From assembly GCA_013399855.1 (NCBI GenBank), contig VXAY01001101.1, forward strand, positions 1,261,965 to 1,325,964: a stretch of DNA of 64,000 bases, read 5' to 3'. The stretch is from Oxyruncus cristatus (taxonomy: Eukaryota; Chordata; Aves; Passeriformes; Cotingidae). The position numbers and the translations under genes were made by a program. Positions 51,298 through 63,120 of the stretch are shown one piece after another. The notes under the pieces are model-generated. The model was not told where the DNA came from. It saw nothing but the letters and a program-made list of their open reading frames with translations, and made no database searches. How positions within the stretch are numbered: position 1 is the first letter of the stretch; every line of letters begins with the position of its first letter.

Positions 51298-51552
51298 GGC
51301 CAAAATAGCTATTGCAGAATAAGCCATTATTCAATAGCTTTCTGTTTGTCCCTGTGTAGACACTGTAGGAATAATTAGCGCACTTATTCTGGTCTAGAAT
51401 AATCGCTGCACTAATTATTCCAGACTAAAGTATCTTTTATTCCAAAACAATTTGTCCACAAGGGGAGCTATTGTGAAATAGCTTGTGCTCCTCTGCTCAA
51501 TTTCCATGTGTAAAAAGGATGTAATCCGTGCTGTTGGAATAGCTGTACCCAG
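51298..51552. mobile_element. Fossil foldback DNA transposon (hAT/MITE-like)
   Basis: The segment is built from GGAATAA/GGAATAGC-type blocks on both strands. A nested palindrome lies at its centre: GGAATAATTAG (51368-51378) pairs perfectly with CTAATTATTCC (51411-51421), and TTATTCT (51384-51390) pairs with AGAATAA (51396-51402). Outside it, the left arm AAGCCATTATTCAATAGCTT (51321 on) resembles the reverse complement of the right arm GAGCTATTGTGAAATAGCTT (51465 on), and GTGTAGACA on the left corresponds to TTTGTCCACAAGG on the right. Such foldbacks with 'TTGTCTACAC' and 'GGAATAGCTATTCC' blocks resemble old non-autonomous hAT-type elements of amniotes. No transposase is present. The exact family and borders are uncertain. 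Confidence 0.45.
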
Positions 51553-52137
51553 ACTCCAGGAACAAATCAAACTATAGACAAGTTCCAATTCTCACATCAT
51601 TCAGGATGGGGTTTTTTTTTAAAGTAAGTGAACACATAGATTTGTTGTGAAAACAGTATTCAGCTGTATGCAATGAGTAAGCTCTTCTTTTAAGAGCTTT
51701 TTCTTTATAAAATTATTTTAGTCACATTTGCATCCAAGCTTATTACTGGATTTAAGGATTGTAGTGTGTAGAGGATGACATGGTAGATGAGACTTTGCCC
51801 ACTCTTTTGCAAAGTGTGAAATGCTGAAATTGGATAAGTACATAGTGTAATTAGCTAATTTGATGGGGTAGCTTTATCCAGTCTGTGTGTTTAGAAACAC
51901 CACTGATGTCTCAGGTTTTTGTGATGCAATGTAATTAAACTAAGGACCGATATGCCTAGACAGTGACCCCACAACACTGTTAAAAACATTTTAAAATAAA
52001 GGATGGAAATGGTGGTGTCAGATATTCCTTAACTGGAAAGAGAGTAGCAGTTCTCTAGTCTACGTACTGCCCTTCTTTCAGAGGTTCAGCATATCAACTT
52101 TGCAGAGCTAATTACAGAGGCAGACTTAAACCTCTAT

Positions 52138-52223
52138 TTCTGTCTGTTTCTGTTTCTTTTCTTTTGTTGGGGTTTGTTATTGATTTTTTGTTTGGTTTTT
52201 GTTATTGTTTGGTTTGTTTTTTA
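52138..52223 (+). repeat. T/G-rich low-complexity tract
   Basis: TTTCTGTTTC-type pyrimidine steps pass into TTTTGTTGGGGTTTG and TTTGGTTTG units, closing with a T8 run. Same character as the 17.2 and 31.8 kb tracts. Confidence 0.85.
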
Positions 52224-53483
52224 AAATCTTTCCATTTTATCAAGTGAAGTATAACCGTATCTGAAAAACCAGTCCCCTCCTTTCTGCTCAGAAAATGGCA
52301 GAATAACAGTGGAACAAGGGGATAAAAACCCTTTTTCTGTCACTGCACATGTGATTTTGCCCAGTATTTGAGAACTGTCATAGCCAGATAGCAAGGCTGT
52401 AATATCCTACTTCGTGAAATTGGATACAAGATATTTATGAGCAATAAATAATACTCTTTTCCACTTCCACGTTTCACACAGGTGGCACTGTCCCAGCATT
52501 CAACCTCTGTCTTGTCTCACTAGAAAGAAATCAAAATCAATTTGGAGTATATTTCAAAATAAGTGGCATCATTGCTTAGCATGTATTTTCAATAGGATTT
52601 GCAATGGTCATGGGATATGATTTGCTAAGGTTTTACCAATCTCTCCCATGTCTGGCTAGGATCTAGGAAGTTGTCTAATATTTCTCAAGACATAATTGCC
52701 TTGAAGCATCCAGCCCCTGCTTACAGTATTATTTTGCTATCAATTCCTCATTCTTTGACCTTGAAGTTTATTTAACCCAAGATATATTGTTAACCAATAA
52801 CTGTTCCATATTCACTACTAAAAATTTTTCTGTAACATTTTAAAAATGGAATAAAGTACAATGATTTTTATTATATCTTAAATACAGAAATATGCATGGA
52901 AAAAATTATTAAACAGCTCCTTACCAGAAGCAAACATTGAATTTCAACACATCTGTAGCTCCAAAAAGCTCTGCTGATGGATTTATTTTCACTTTACCAG
53001 TCTAATAGAATAAATTTGATTTGTGACAAATAACATTTGTCTATTTAAGGCTCATAAGACAGCTTTGTGTGATTCCCGTAATAAGTTTTTTCCTCAATTA
53101 AAGTTTCTGTTCATTTACGAGATGGATGCAATTAGAAATACAAGATGTTCGGTATTCTCAGCTCAAACTCTTATTATCTTGTGTTTCTTTTGTGCTACTG
53201 TAGCTGTTCTACCCTGAATTGAACTAGATTATGATTACTAGTTAAGAACTGAAAACACTGCCACTCTTCTTTCTGTATGTTACTTTATAAATAAATACTT
53301 TCAATTACAAAATTGTTCCCAGAGAAATGGGAATTATGTTTAAAGTACCCCACTGTTGCTGTAACAGTTTCAGATTTATTGAATCTTTCTCACTGTATTA
53401 TAATAGCTCCTGCTGTTTTACCTGGACTGCAGAGATGCCAGGCTCCAGCTTTGTATTTTGTAATGTCTCAAACCATCTGGGAC

Positions 53484-53536
53484 AAAAAAAAAAAACAAAA
53501 AAAAAAAAACAAAAAAAAACCCAAAACAACCCAACA
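53484..53536 (+). repeat. A/C-rich low-complexity tract
   Basis: A12, C, A13, C, A9 followed by CCCAAAACAACCCAACA. This is the same type of low-complexity sequence as the T/G tracts, but in the opposite orientation. Confidence 0.88.
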
Positions 53537-54486
53537 TTCTTCTATCTTCAAGTTTTTTGTTAGAATGAGAATGGAAATACTAAGAAATTTTAAAATATCC
53601 CTTCCTCACTTCTAGCAGGTTGGGTAAGAGCCATGCAGGTGCATTTCAGTTTTACAGTTTTCTCAGATTTTACAGGCAAGAGTCTAATTTTATTTTATTT
53701 GTATTTATTAAGGCCAGTTCAAACATAATGGCACAGAAGATACAGCTGAGTGAAAGTCTGTTAAACAAACAAAAAATTAGCATTAAAACATCGCTGAACT
53801 TGGAGAGAGACATCCTTCCCCATCTGCAGCTATCCTACAGCTAGTGCTGTGCTTTTAAAGTCATTCTCATGAGGAAGTTTCATATCAAATTTCTTGGTCT
53901 GATTGCCATAATCATCCAAGCGTGAATACAGGCTCTGGATATGGGCTTCATCACTGTACGAAGGCATGCCGAAAATTCACGTTTGGGTAATATCACCATC
54001 CTATTGCTTAAGTACTGCATCCTTCTCATTTCTTTTTCAACACAACAATCATTTCAAAATGAAAGCTATGTGATGATACTCTTTCTTCGTTATACCTATA
54101 CTGACCTTTGTACTCAAACTTTGCTTCAGTGTTTTAAATTGCTTCTTTAATTTAGTTCACAGAAACTGCAAGTTATAACTGGTTTACTGACTATTGCATC
54201 CCAAAGAGCAAAGACAAAAAGACAAAGTACATTACTCTATATTACAAAGGTTCCAGAGTTTCAAAGACAAGCATTGACTTGGTTTTACACTATAAATAAT
54301 TCCACTGGACACTTCTGGTGCCTCAAAAGGAAGCCACGGCATTATTTATTTTTTCTATGTAATTTTTGTTGTCGTTGTTGTTAAGCACTCCAGGTATGTA
54401 TGCATGGAAGAGAGGGGAAATCTGCTCCTACCTGCTGCTGCTTACCTGTTTGAGTACCTAGCAATATAAACCCAAAAATTATACAC

Positions 54487-54560
54487 CTATTTCAACTGTA
54501 TCACTGAGGTCAAAGGGATTATTTACTTGTCTAAACTGATCCTAAATAATAAGTAAAGGC
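54487..54560 (+). repeat. Possible ancient sauropsid repeat remnant
   Basis: TATCACTGAGGTCAAAGGGA and TTATTTACTTGTCTAAACTG resemble the 'CATTGAGGTCAATGGGACTACTCACTTG..TAAAG' internal part that I recall from common bird and turtle repeats. Short and diverged. Confidence 0.3.
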
Positions 54561-57500
54561 GCTAAATGATACTTAGAGATTGTTACAAAGCAATACAAAC
54601 AAAACCAGATCAACCGTCTCGCCAGTTGCTCACATGAAGATTCCAGAAAAGCTATCCATAACACATCAAATTCTTTCTTTTTCTTTTCATTTTTTGACAA
54701 ACTATTCTTTCATGAACACAAGGGCAGGAAAAATCAAGTGCCAGATGGTGAGCTAGGATATTGGCTATTGGATCCAACAGCACATTGAAAGCAGCCAACA
54801 TTCTCAAGGAAAGACATTTAATGGTATCTGAAAGAAAAAGCACCCAATTTCTGGGAAAAGGGAAAATAGAATTAATGAAATGGACAATTGCAAAACATAT
54901 CCACAAAGAGAATCACTGTGTAAGCTGAGATCAGAAGAAAGTGAAATTGATCCAGGAGAGCTATTTAGACAGTGACTTTTGTTATAAATTACATACACAG
55001 AGCAAGTCCTGCAAACAACCAGCTTTTCATGCCAGGACAACAGGGAGTCTGTATAGAAATTTACGCTGAATTTGTCAGAGGTAAATGACATCTTTGGCTT
55101 TTCTGACATTCTTGTCCCTGTTCTTCACTGGTATTCCCTTCAATCCCAGAAGTATTACAGAATGCTTTCTCTGTTCTATCCCTTGCCACCTTTGCAGATG
55201 CATTCACATCACTGAAATTAGCCCTCCATGAGATCCTGGCAGTTTAGAACAGCCTCAAGCAGAGAAAGAGATAAACACATATTTGTATAACTATGAAATG
55301 CCTCAGTTGAAGGTAAGCAAAGAAATTAGACTTGGAGAGTTCATAAGGGGAATGCAGATCATAAAATCCACAGACTCCCTGAGATAAAAATAATGACCAA
55401 GCACTTCAAACCTGTAACACTGCAGATCATACAAAATGAGCTTGGCAAAGCACAATACACAAAACAGTCATTAACAAACATCATCCCATGCTTAGATTAG
55501 GGAATCATTCCAGATAACCTCACTGATTTGGGGATTTGTTTTATGATGGCCTATATAGTGAATTTCCAAATGCACTTTCAAATCAGACCCTAATGTAATC
55601 TCTATTTACAAGCTGGACTCCTTTTCTTTTTGCGTTTCTTACCAAAACCCAGCTCCCTGTCTGAGATTTAAAAGGGCTTTAATCTTCACTATTGCAATGA
55701 GGGGCTTTTTAATGTTTTTTCCCACCATGTAAGTGTAAGTAGCATCTTCAAACACAGTAACACAAGCAACTGCAATAGCGCGACTCCAGGCATCCACTAG
55801 TTTAACCAAGACAAACATTTGGCCTTTAGAAAATTAGGTAGTCCTAGTCACCCTCTCACAATGTATTTTGAAATGCTTGTTGAACATAATAGATACAACA
55901 TGAAGGTACATCTAGACTGTGATAATAAGTTTGAGAAAGATACAAGCTTCATACAGGAATCTCAGTTCTGTCACCTGAATGACAGAGAAAAACATCCTCT
56001 GGGGTCAGTTTATTCTCTAACTATTGATGATAGAGTTATTTTCCTCTCCTCTGAAACAGATGCTTCTGGTTCCTCCCAGTCACTGGAGTAAGTGGACTAC
56101 ATGTAAAATAAAAACGAAATAACATGGATACTTACACATTTCCATTTTTATTTACGGACCTAGCAAGACAATGACCTTGTAAAATTATGTTCTTCCAATT
56201 GATATCTAATAGTTTTTCCATTATTCTTTGCACACTCCAAATTGAAGACCAGCTGATGTCCAGATGTCCCACAGCTTTTATACCACCAAAGAATAGGAAG
56301 GGAACAGTATCCATTGTTATGTCCTTCTACTGTGGTACACAAATGCAGGACAGAGGAGGAGATGGAAAAGCAGGACTTTGGCTGAAATTCACCCAATGTT
56401 TTGGCTACCAAAACTGGCTGGCAATACTAACAGAAAGATTTCTCTTCCCCTGAAGGGAAGCAGCAAAGTGACAACTACTTTGGGCTGCCAGGACACCTAG
56501 TAGGGCTTCTGCATTTTGAGACATGATTCCTTGAGGCAATATGACTGAAGGGATGCGGCTCCCTCCAGTGCAGGGTCCTGCTTAAATGCAACACTGAGCC
56601 CTGGAAAAAGATATTAACTCATTCCTCATTTGAGCTGCCAAACGTACCAGGAATACCTGGCAGCAGCTCCCTGCCATGCTGCCAACCATTCTAGGTACAC
56701 AGCTGGCTATTTCAGTGATTGCAGAAGAACTCAGAGGATTTGCTGCACAGCAGCAACAGCAGCAGAGGAACAAACCCAGCATTTGATTTCTTTGCACAAA
56801 TGTCTATACCAGACAACTTAAAACCACCCTAAGCACAGACCTCTATAACTAAGTAATGTCCTGAATGGCCCAAGCACAGCTTCAGCTCCCTCTCTATAAA
56901 TCAGACAATTAAACAGCCAATACCAAACAATTGCTTTTCCTATTCTCAGAATGTTTTATGTTCACAACACAAGCAATCCTGCAAACCCTTGATAGGTATA
57001 TTCATTATTTATGGTCTGCCATAATTATATTTGGTACTTCTAACTTAGCCTGCAGGAGGCACTGTCATGTGTGGAAAGCAGAACTTATCAATGCTAATGA
57101 ACTTTTGCAGGGATTTTGAAAGATTACGATTTCTCTTAAAAAACAAGAAATGCAAAATGGCAAGAAGTTTAGTAAGAACATCTGGACAAGGGTGAAACTG
57201 GGAAGGCTGCCATCGGTTTTGAAACATGAGGGTTTACCCTCAAATTTTTTCACTTCAAATAAAAACTGCAGCCCATCTTTTAGCTCCTACTTTTATAGTG
57301 TGCATGCTCTCATTTCTTTGCACAAATTTGCACAGACCACACTGGAATTTCTTAGTAGCAAGATATTTAAGTAGAAGCCAGCACCCACCTTCAGGCTGGA
57401 GCGAGCTATCAGTCACTGGCAGCATCTAAACAGCCTGCTTTTGAATGTTAAAACAAAAGAAGGTGATAAATCTGGATGGAGCGCTCTCTCTGCATTTTTC

Positions 57501-57566
57501 CTAATGCCATTTCAGTGAGTAAGAATCAAGGAGGTGGCTGGCATTCGTACTAACAGCACTGTTCCT
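54561..57566. other. Unassigned non-coding DNA
   Basis: No gene, repeat or RNA feature recognised. Open frames up to 101 codons are unrecognised and overlap on both strands. Confidence 0.6.
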
Positions 57567-57634
57567 ATTGGTTTATATATAGGCCCAGTGACATCTCTGG
57601 GATTATAAAAGGCTAACAAATGTTAAGGCCATCA
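57567..57634 (+). promoter_or_regulatory. Possible TATA-type promoter
   Basis: Within 50 bases there are, in order, an inverted CCAAT core ATTGG (57567-57571), an exact MEF2-type site TTATATATAG (57573-57582; pattern YTAWWWWTAR) and TATAAAAGG (57604-57612). A start site would be expected about 30 bases downstream of TATA, near 57634. The first ATG, at 57664, has A at -3 and G at +4 (good context) but opens only a 28-codon frame ending with TGA at 57748-57750; AAG|GTTTCA at 57721 is at best a weak splice donor. Each element alone is expected by chance in AT-rich DNA, so this needs transcript evidence. Confidence 0.2.
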
Positions 57635-60600
57635 GTGCAAGAAGGAGGAGGGCTTCAGAGAACATGGAGCCCTATGGCTGTGGCACAAACGGTCCAAATC
57701 AAGAAACTGGCAAGACTCACAAGGTTTCAAATACAAACACTCAGCTTTGAATCGAACTAGTGAAGAAAGAGATGATAAAACAGACACTCTGCAAAGGCTC
57801 TTCACAGAATGCCAGACAAAGTTTCAGCTTTTTTTTTTTTTTAAAGTCTGTTAATTTGTGTTTATCAGCATAATGAAGGTTTGGGCTGGAAAGATACTCA
57901 GAACTTAAAAGCTAAAGCTGGACTGTCTACATTTCATTCTCTTTTTATTAACCATCAGCCAGTGTTCTGCACAGACACAGCCCATGAAAGTAATAATAGA
58001 GGGAAATTAATTAGATGACTATATTTCAATCATGGGGTTTTCTTGACATTTTATACCAAAGGAATGCAGCTCAAGCAGTTTGTAACTGACAGCAATGCCA
58101 TGAAATTGCACTACAGCCTTGATAATTATCCTCTTCATTATTTTTATAATATATAAAGAGATAAAGTACAACATCCCCCTTTCATTTTATAATAGTATGC
58201 AGTATAATGGAAGCAGCTGAAGGGGGATGTTTGTCTTACAATGCTACAGTTTAAATCTAGTGACAAGAGTTATCACATTAATGATGCACAGAGAAGAGCA
58301 CTACAAGCAGCCATCCTTTATGTAATTATTCCATGCAAACTGTAAACATATGGGATAAATAATATACCCCAAACTTTTTTTCTTCCTCTTTACTTAATAT
58401 TCAAGAAATGTCAATGACAACTCACGAGAAGGAAAAAATATGTTAATCTCATTTACATAAATTTCCTTCTTTGTTAAAAGTTAGTGTCATCAAAGCTTAT
58501 AAAAAGATTGATGCCACAGAAAGGTTGGTAATTTCTTTTATACAACAGTACCAAGCACTTGTGCACTACACAAGCCCCAAAAATTACTTGAAGGGGGAAG
58601 AGTCTTTTTGGATCCAGATGGTGACGCTAAAGGAGTAAAGGTCTTATCAAGTATTATGGATAACTTTAATTAGGAAGAGTAGCAGTAAAGAAGTAACAAT
58701 TTCATAAACTGGAAAACTATTTTAGATAATATTCAGACAATGTAGTTGGGGAAGTCTCAGCTATGCCAAATATGTACAAGGAGAGGAGAAGTTATCGTTT
58801 GCCTGTCTGCCACAGTGTCAGCTCAACTTGTTATATGAACAACAGAAGTCAGCTCCAGATGGCTACAAAAGAAGTCAGTCTGTTATCTTAGTGAGGCAGA
58901 GCTGGAAATCAGGATAACTTCAGGAACAGCAACTTTGCATGTACTTTCAGTAGATGCTGCCAATTTAAGCCAGTAGAGATATGAAGCACCTAAAGCTGCT
59001 ATGGTGAACAGTAACCTCCAGTCTCTGAGCATGAAGTCAGGATATTCTCCCGGTGCGATCCCAATAAAATGTAAAATTTATTTGGCCTAGGCAACATCAG
59101 GTTCTTAGTCTGAACTAACTTATCCTAATAACATGATGATATATGCTTCCTGTTCTAGATTCCTGTTGTTCCAGGAGAGGAGCTAGATTTTTAATTTATC
59201 AGCATACCTTTAGAATTTCTTTCTTGAGTCATTGTAATAGAAGGTGGCTTACACATTAACTAAAAAGCCAACAGTAACTTTATAATTTTTTCATATCACA
59301 AAAGGAATATGAGACTGTGGTATTGTGACTCTAAATAGATATGTTGTAGCCATGGATTACAGACTTGGACCATAATTGCCACAGTATAAGGACATTAACT
59401 TCAGAGTCTCTTACTGAGGCTTATTTTTTATTATCCTTATGACATGCTTGTATGTGGGTACTCTGTGCCACTTATCCCATCAGTCAGTTTACCTGAGGTT
59501 TTGCCATATTCAAGTTTGAAATGGATCTGTTAAAACTTAATGGGGAAAAAAAAAAAAGCCAAAAATATTTGGATCTTTGCCCAGGTGCTGTATGAATTGT
59601 AAAACATATCTTTCTGCATTTTCAAAGATGTGTGTTCTTTTAAATATATGTGACAGCTCTAAGTGTTTTGGCAACGCATATACTTCTACAATGAGTTTTG
59701 GGTAAATCTACAACTTCCGTCATTCACCCATCAGTTCCTGTGTCACATAGCCCAGCTAAGCCTGCGGTTTCCTGGAAGCATGGACAAAAGTCTATGGCCA
59801 AGGGCAATGCCTGCTCTGCATTCCTTGTATCTACGGCACAGGAATACAGAACATGGGGTAGGCAAGATTGTCCTCCTAAACATATATTATACATCTAACC
59901 TGTGCAACACACTGCCAGTGTGTTCTCTGCATATAACCCACAGCCATGACAGACCTGATGCTTCCTCACTACAAAAGATTCACACTGTATGTGGTGCAGG
60001 GCCAATCCACAAGTATGTGATGAGTACAGAATTGTGAGATCTCTTGTGCACACAGGGATCAGCTCCATGCTAACAGTACATCTCTGAGGCACAATGAACC
60101 TCTGCAATCTTGCCCAGTGACACAGTGGAAGATAGCCTTTAAATCTGCCTAAAGTCAACCTTATCACTAGGAGAAAGCACTTTTCTGTTCTAAAACACAC
60201 TATGGCTCTTCAAGAATGTTCTATTCAGTCATTTATTTTCATTGCTTTTCAGTGGATCAGACCAGATGATGGTATTTTAGGGCATACAAAGAATAAGGAA
60301 GTACTACCTTTTGATCCTGAAGAACAAAAGGCCAGCATTAACCTATGTGCAAAGACAGGAGAGCTGACAAAATGGGAGGGGTGGGAGTGGGGGAGAGAGA
60401 GGGAATCCAGCAGACCTTTGAAGTAATCCAAGGTCAAAAGTTTCCCCTTAAGAATATATGAGCAATGTGAACTTACCGTACCCAGGAAGCCACCTCACAA
60501 GGTAAACACTTTCAGAAGACAAGTCCTTGAAACTCTTCATAGTGTCAAAGGTTGAAATGAGCAAAGTGGCAGCTGGTTTAAGGCATCTCTCCTTTGAAAT

Positions 60601-60638
60601 GTCCAAACTTCCTTCATTTTCAAAGACAAAAGTCCCCT
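57635..60638. other. Unassigned non-coding DNA
   Basis: No gene supported. T13-14 at 57829-57842 and A12 at 59546-59557 are the main low-complexity tracts. The 124-codon frame at 59663-60037 overlaps other frames and is unrecognised. The 74-codon frame at 60202-60426, preceded by a fair splice acceptor, is discussed in the findings. Confidence 0.55.
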
Positions 60639-60692
60639 TACAAAAAAAGCCTGCACCTACAAAAAAAGCACATACAAAAAAAGCCTGCACCC
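60639..60692 (+). repeat. Three-unit tandem repeat, TACAAAAAAAGC unit
   Basis: Three units begin TACAAAAAAAGC: 60639-60657 (ending CTGCACC), 60658-60672 (shortened, ending ACA) and 60673-60692 (again ending CTGCACCC). Units one and three are nearly identical, so the middle one is a shortened copy. It gives a Lys/Ala/Pro-rich repeat in the 92-codon plus frame and a Phe/Cys-rich one in the minus frames. Confidence 0.85.
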
Positions 60693-60721
60693 TTGAAATA
60701 AATAAAGGGGTTCAAATTAAG

Positions 60722-60780
60722 CCTCAAAGAAAAGAAAAAACAACAATCCCCCCTCCACCCCTCCCACCAAAAACCAAAAA
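60722..60780 (+). repeat. A-rich and C-rich low-complexity tract
   Basis: An AAAGAAAAAA run passes into CCCCCCTCCACCCCTCCCACC and then another A/C-rich stretch. No retrocopy is recognisable. Confidence 0.75.
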
Positions 60781-61516
60781 AGCCCCAATGATCAGATACT
60801 TCTAAAAAATTAACGTGACTTGTGTATCCAAAAATGTGAGCTATCAAAATTGCCCATTAGAACAAAATCAGAGAGTGCTTCAGAAATAGCTGAAGCATTG
60901 AAGACCTTTCCACCCATCAGGTGTTCATTATCTGCATCAGCTGAATTGTTTGAGCAGCTTCCATGAACTTACCAATGCTCAGCCTGCTCACATCACTCTC
61001 CAAGCAGTTTATGCTTAGTGGATAAGTTTACACTGAAGCTGACAGCGGGTGTCCACACAAATCCTTTCAGCAATTTAGCAAAGAGTTAATGACGGTTAAT
61101 GACATCCTCCCATTTCAAATTTTCAAATTTTATACCTTTATGTACAAACTTAAGAAAATTCAGACTTATGGGAACAACAGTACAGCAATATTTTCAAACA
61201 GCTGTCACTTAAATATGCATAAAGTGATTTCATTTGCTCAAACCGAAGTTATAATTTTCACTTTTTCCATCGCTAATTCAATAGGATATTAAGCACATGA
61301 AAAGTTTAGAGCAGACGGATAGGACCATCAGATTAGGCCTATTCACATAGGTAATACAATTTCCCACTGACTTAAGTACTTAAAATAGTACATACAATTA
61401 GAAAAGAAACAAAGACAGGAAGTTACTTAAAGTGAAAGCTTGAAGGGACATAAAGCGTGCAGCAGATACACTATCAGATTTCTTCATATGGAGGCACTGC
61501 TACAACAGTGTTGTTT
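60781..61516. other. Unassigned non-coding DNA
   Basis: No gene, repeat or RNA feature recognised. A short direct duplication of GGTTAATGAC/AGTTAATGAC lies at 61083-61103. Confidence 0.6.
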
Positions 61517-61726
61517 CTTCAAAGACGTAGCCCCTCAACAACATAAAAATATACAGACTTTCAAACACAGTGAAATATTTTCTAATATGAACATCCTAAA
61601 AAGGGGAAATCAATAAATGGCATGAAAAACTTCAAAGACGGACCTCCTGTCAATGACAGAGGTTCTTCAGCGATGTAAAGTCTTTGAAGAAGGACTCCCA
61701 GTGCTGGGAAACCTTTGAAGTGACAG
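61517..61726. promoter_or_regulatory. TCF/LEF-type motif cluster in nested inverted repeats
   Basis: The 7-mer TTCAAAG or its complement CTTTGAA, a TCF/LEF-type core, occurs four times in about 200 bases: 61518-61524, 61631-61637 (+) and 61682-61688, 61713-61719 (complement). CTTCAAAGACG is repeated exactly at 61517-61527 and 61630-61640. CTTCAAAGAC (61630-61639) and GTCTTTGAAG (61680-61689) are perfect inverted repeats enclosing CTGTCA-A-TGACAG (61647-61659). A further TGACAG lies at 61721-61726; this is a MEIS/TGIF-type core. Motif density is well above chance, suggesting a Wnt-responsive or TALE-bound enhancer, or a decayed repeat cluster. Confidence 0.35.
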
Positions 61727-63120
61727 AAAGCAGACATTTATAATTACAGAAAGGTGCGGTGTCCAGCAGAGATAGTAAAAAGATATAACTGGGGTATGTG
61801 TGGGGGAGGTTGAGTGGTGGCTTGGGCCCTGAGTGACCCTGTTCACTTGAAGCCTAATAGCCTGCAAGGTCAACTCTATATCCATATGAAAGAGACAATT
61901 TGTGAATTGGAGATGTGGGTAGGACTTAGAAACCAAATTACTGCAGCTTTCACACTTCTGGCATATGTTTATTAAACAAGGCATCTCTCTCTTTTCTCAC
62001 TACCTCAGATTCCAGCACACACATAACCACACAGCCCATTCTCACTTTGCAGCCTACAGTTCCCCTGAGGAGAGAGAGAGGCTTGTTATGTCCATTGGCT
62101 CAGAAGCCGGTTTGAAGTGAGACAGTCCCGCTTTACTTATATTTATCAGTATGTTTTTCATGAGTATCATTTCTTCCTGAAATTTTTGCTTTTGTCTTCT
62201 CCCCTACTTCCTGGCTATTTTTTGATTAAGTGATACAGAAATCCTGACAAGTGAAAAATTATATTCTGGAAGAAAACTGAACTGTCCGGATTCTGGAGTT
62301 CTTCTAATTGTTATCTGCTTGAAAGGAAAAATACTGAAGTTAATTTACATGAATAGATTTTTGGTTTCCCCTCAGACTACAAGGCAAGTCTCTGCTTGTT
62401 TTTGGAGCAGAGCAGGGTTTGCCCATACTCTGAGTAGCCTGCATGGTAGCATGGTATTGAGCTCACACTAGTGTGTCTAGATGAGAGACAGAGTAAACAG
62501 CTCACACTTGTCCCTACCTTTCATATATTCATAGATCCTGGTTGCCTTAAAGCACAGGGAGAGTCTCTTGCTTATGCCCCAAAGATCACATAGCTACATC
62601 CCAAATATTAATTTTTAGGTTTTTTTCCCTGTCTGTAACATGCTAAAAACAGAAACAAACAAACAAACAAACAAAAAATCAGCACCTGATGGCAGCCCAG
62701 ATTTTCTGGGAAGCTGAAATGAAAGAAAAGACAAACAAGCTAATCAGCAGATGCTGTCACCTTGTTTGATTTGCTCACTTGGTCTTTCTTGTATAGCTGG
62801 ACCAGGGTCTGGAAGCAGGACTGCCCACAGTGGGCTGAAACAGGTCCTCCAGTCAAGAGGTCTGTATTCTTCTGCCTGGTGTGAAGAAGACAGCAGAGCA
62901 TCTTGTTCCACAATGACCTATAGCTCCACCTGTGAGCCTCAAATCCATACAGTACCTCGGCAGGAAGAAAGTGAACTACCAAAAGCAAATACCAGCTCCT
63001 TTTTTTCTTGTGCTTCATGAAAAGCACAGTCTTGCATAGCTAAGTACTTCCAAGCAAAGGCTGGTAGAAGATGGCACCCTTTAAACCCTGAAAGAAACAC
63101 AGGAGCAATGATGCTTGATA
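61727..63120. other. Unassigned non-coding DNA
   Basis: No gene recognised. Contains a (CAAA)n microsatellite at 62653-62677. Two 89-95 codon frames on opposite strands at 62740-63027 are mutual shadows without recognisable similarity. Confidence 0.6.
62653..62677 (+). repeat. (CAAA)n microsatellite
   Basis: About six AAAC units ending in A6. Confidence 0.92.

Larger units (their letters stand above)
51553..54486. other. Unassigned non-coding DNA
   Basis: No gene recognised. Contains a T/G tract at 52138-52223 and an A/C tract at 53484-53536, and is very AT-rich from 52750 to 53320. Open frames do not exceed 100 codons. Confidence 0.6.
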
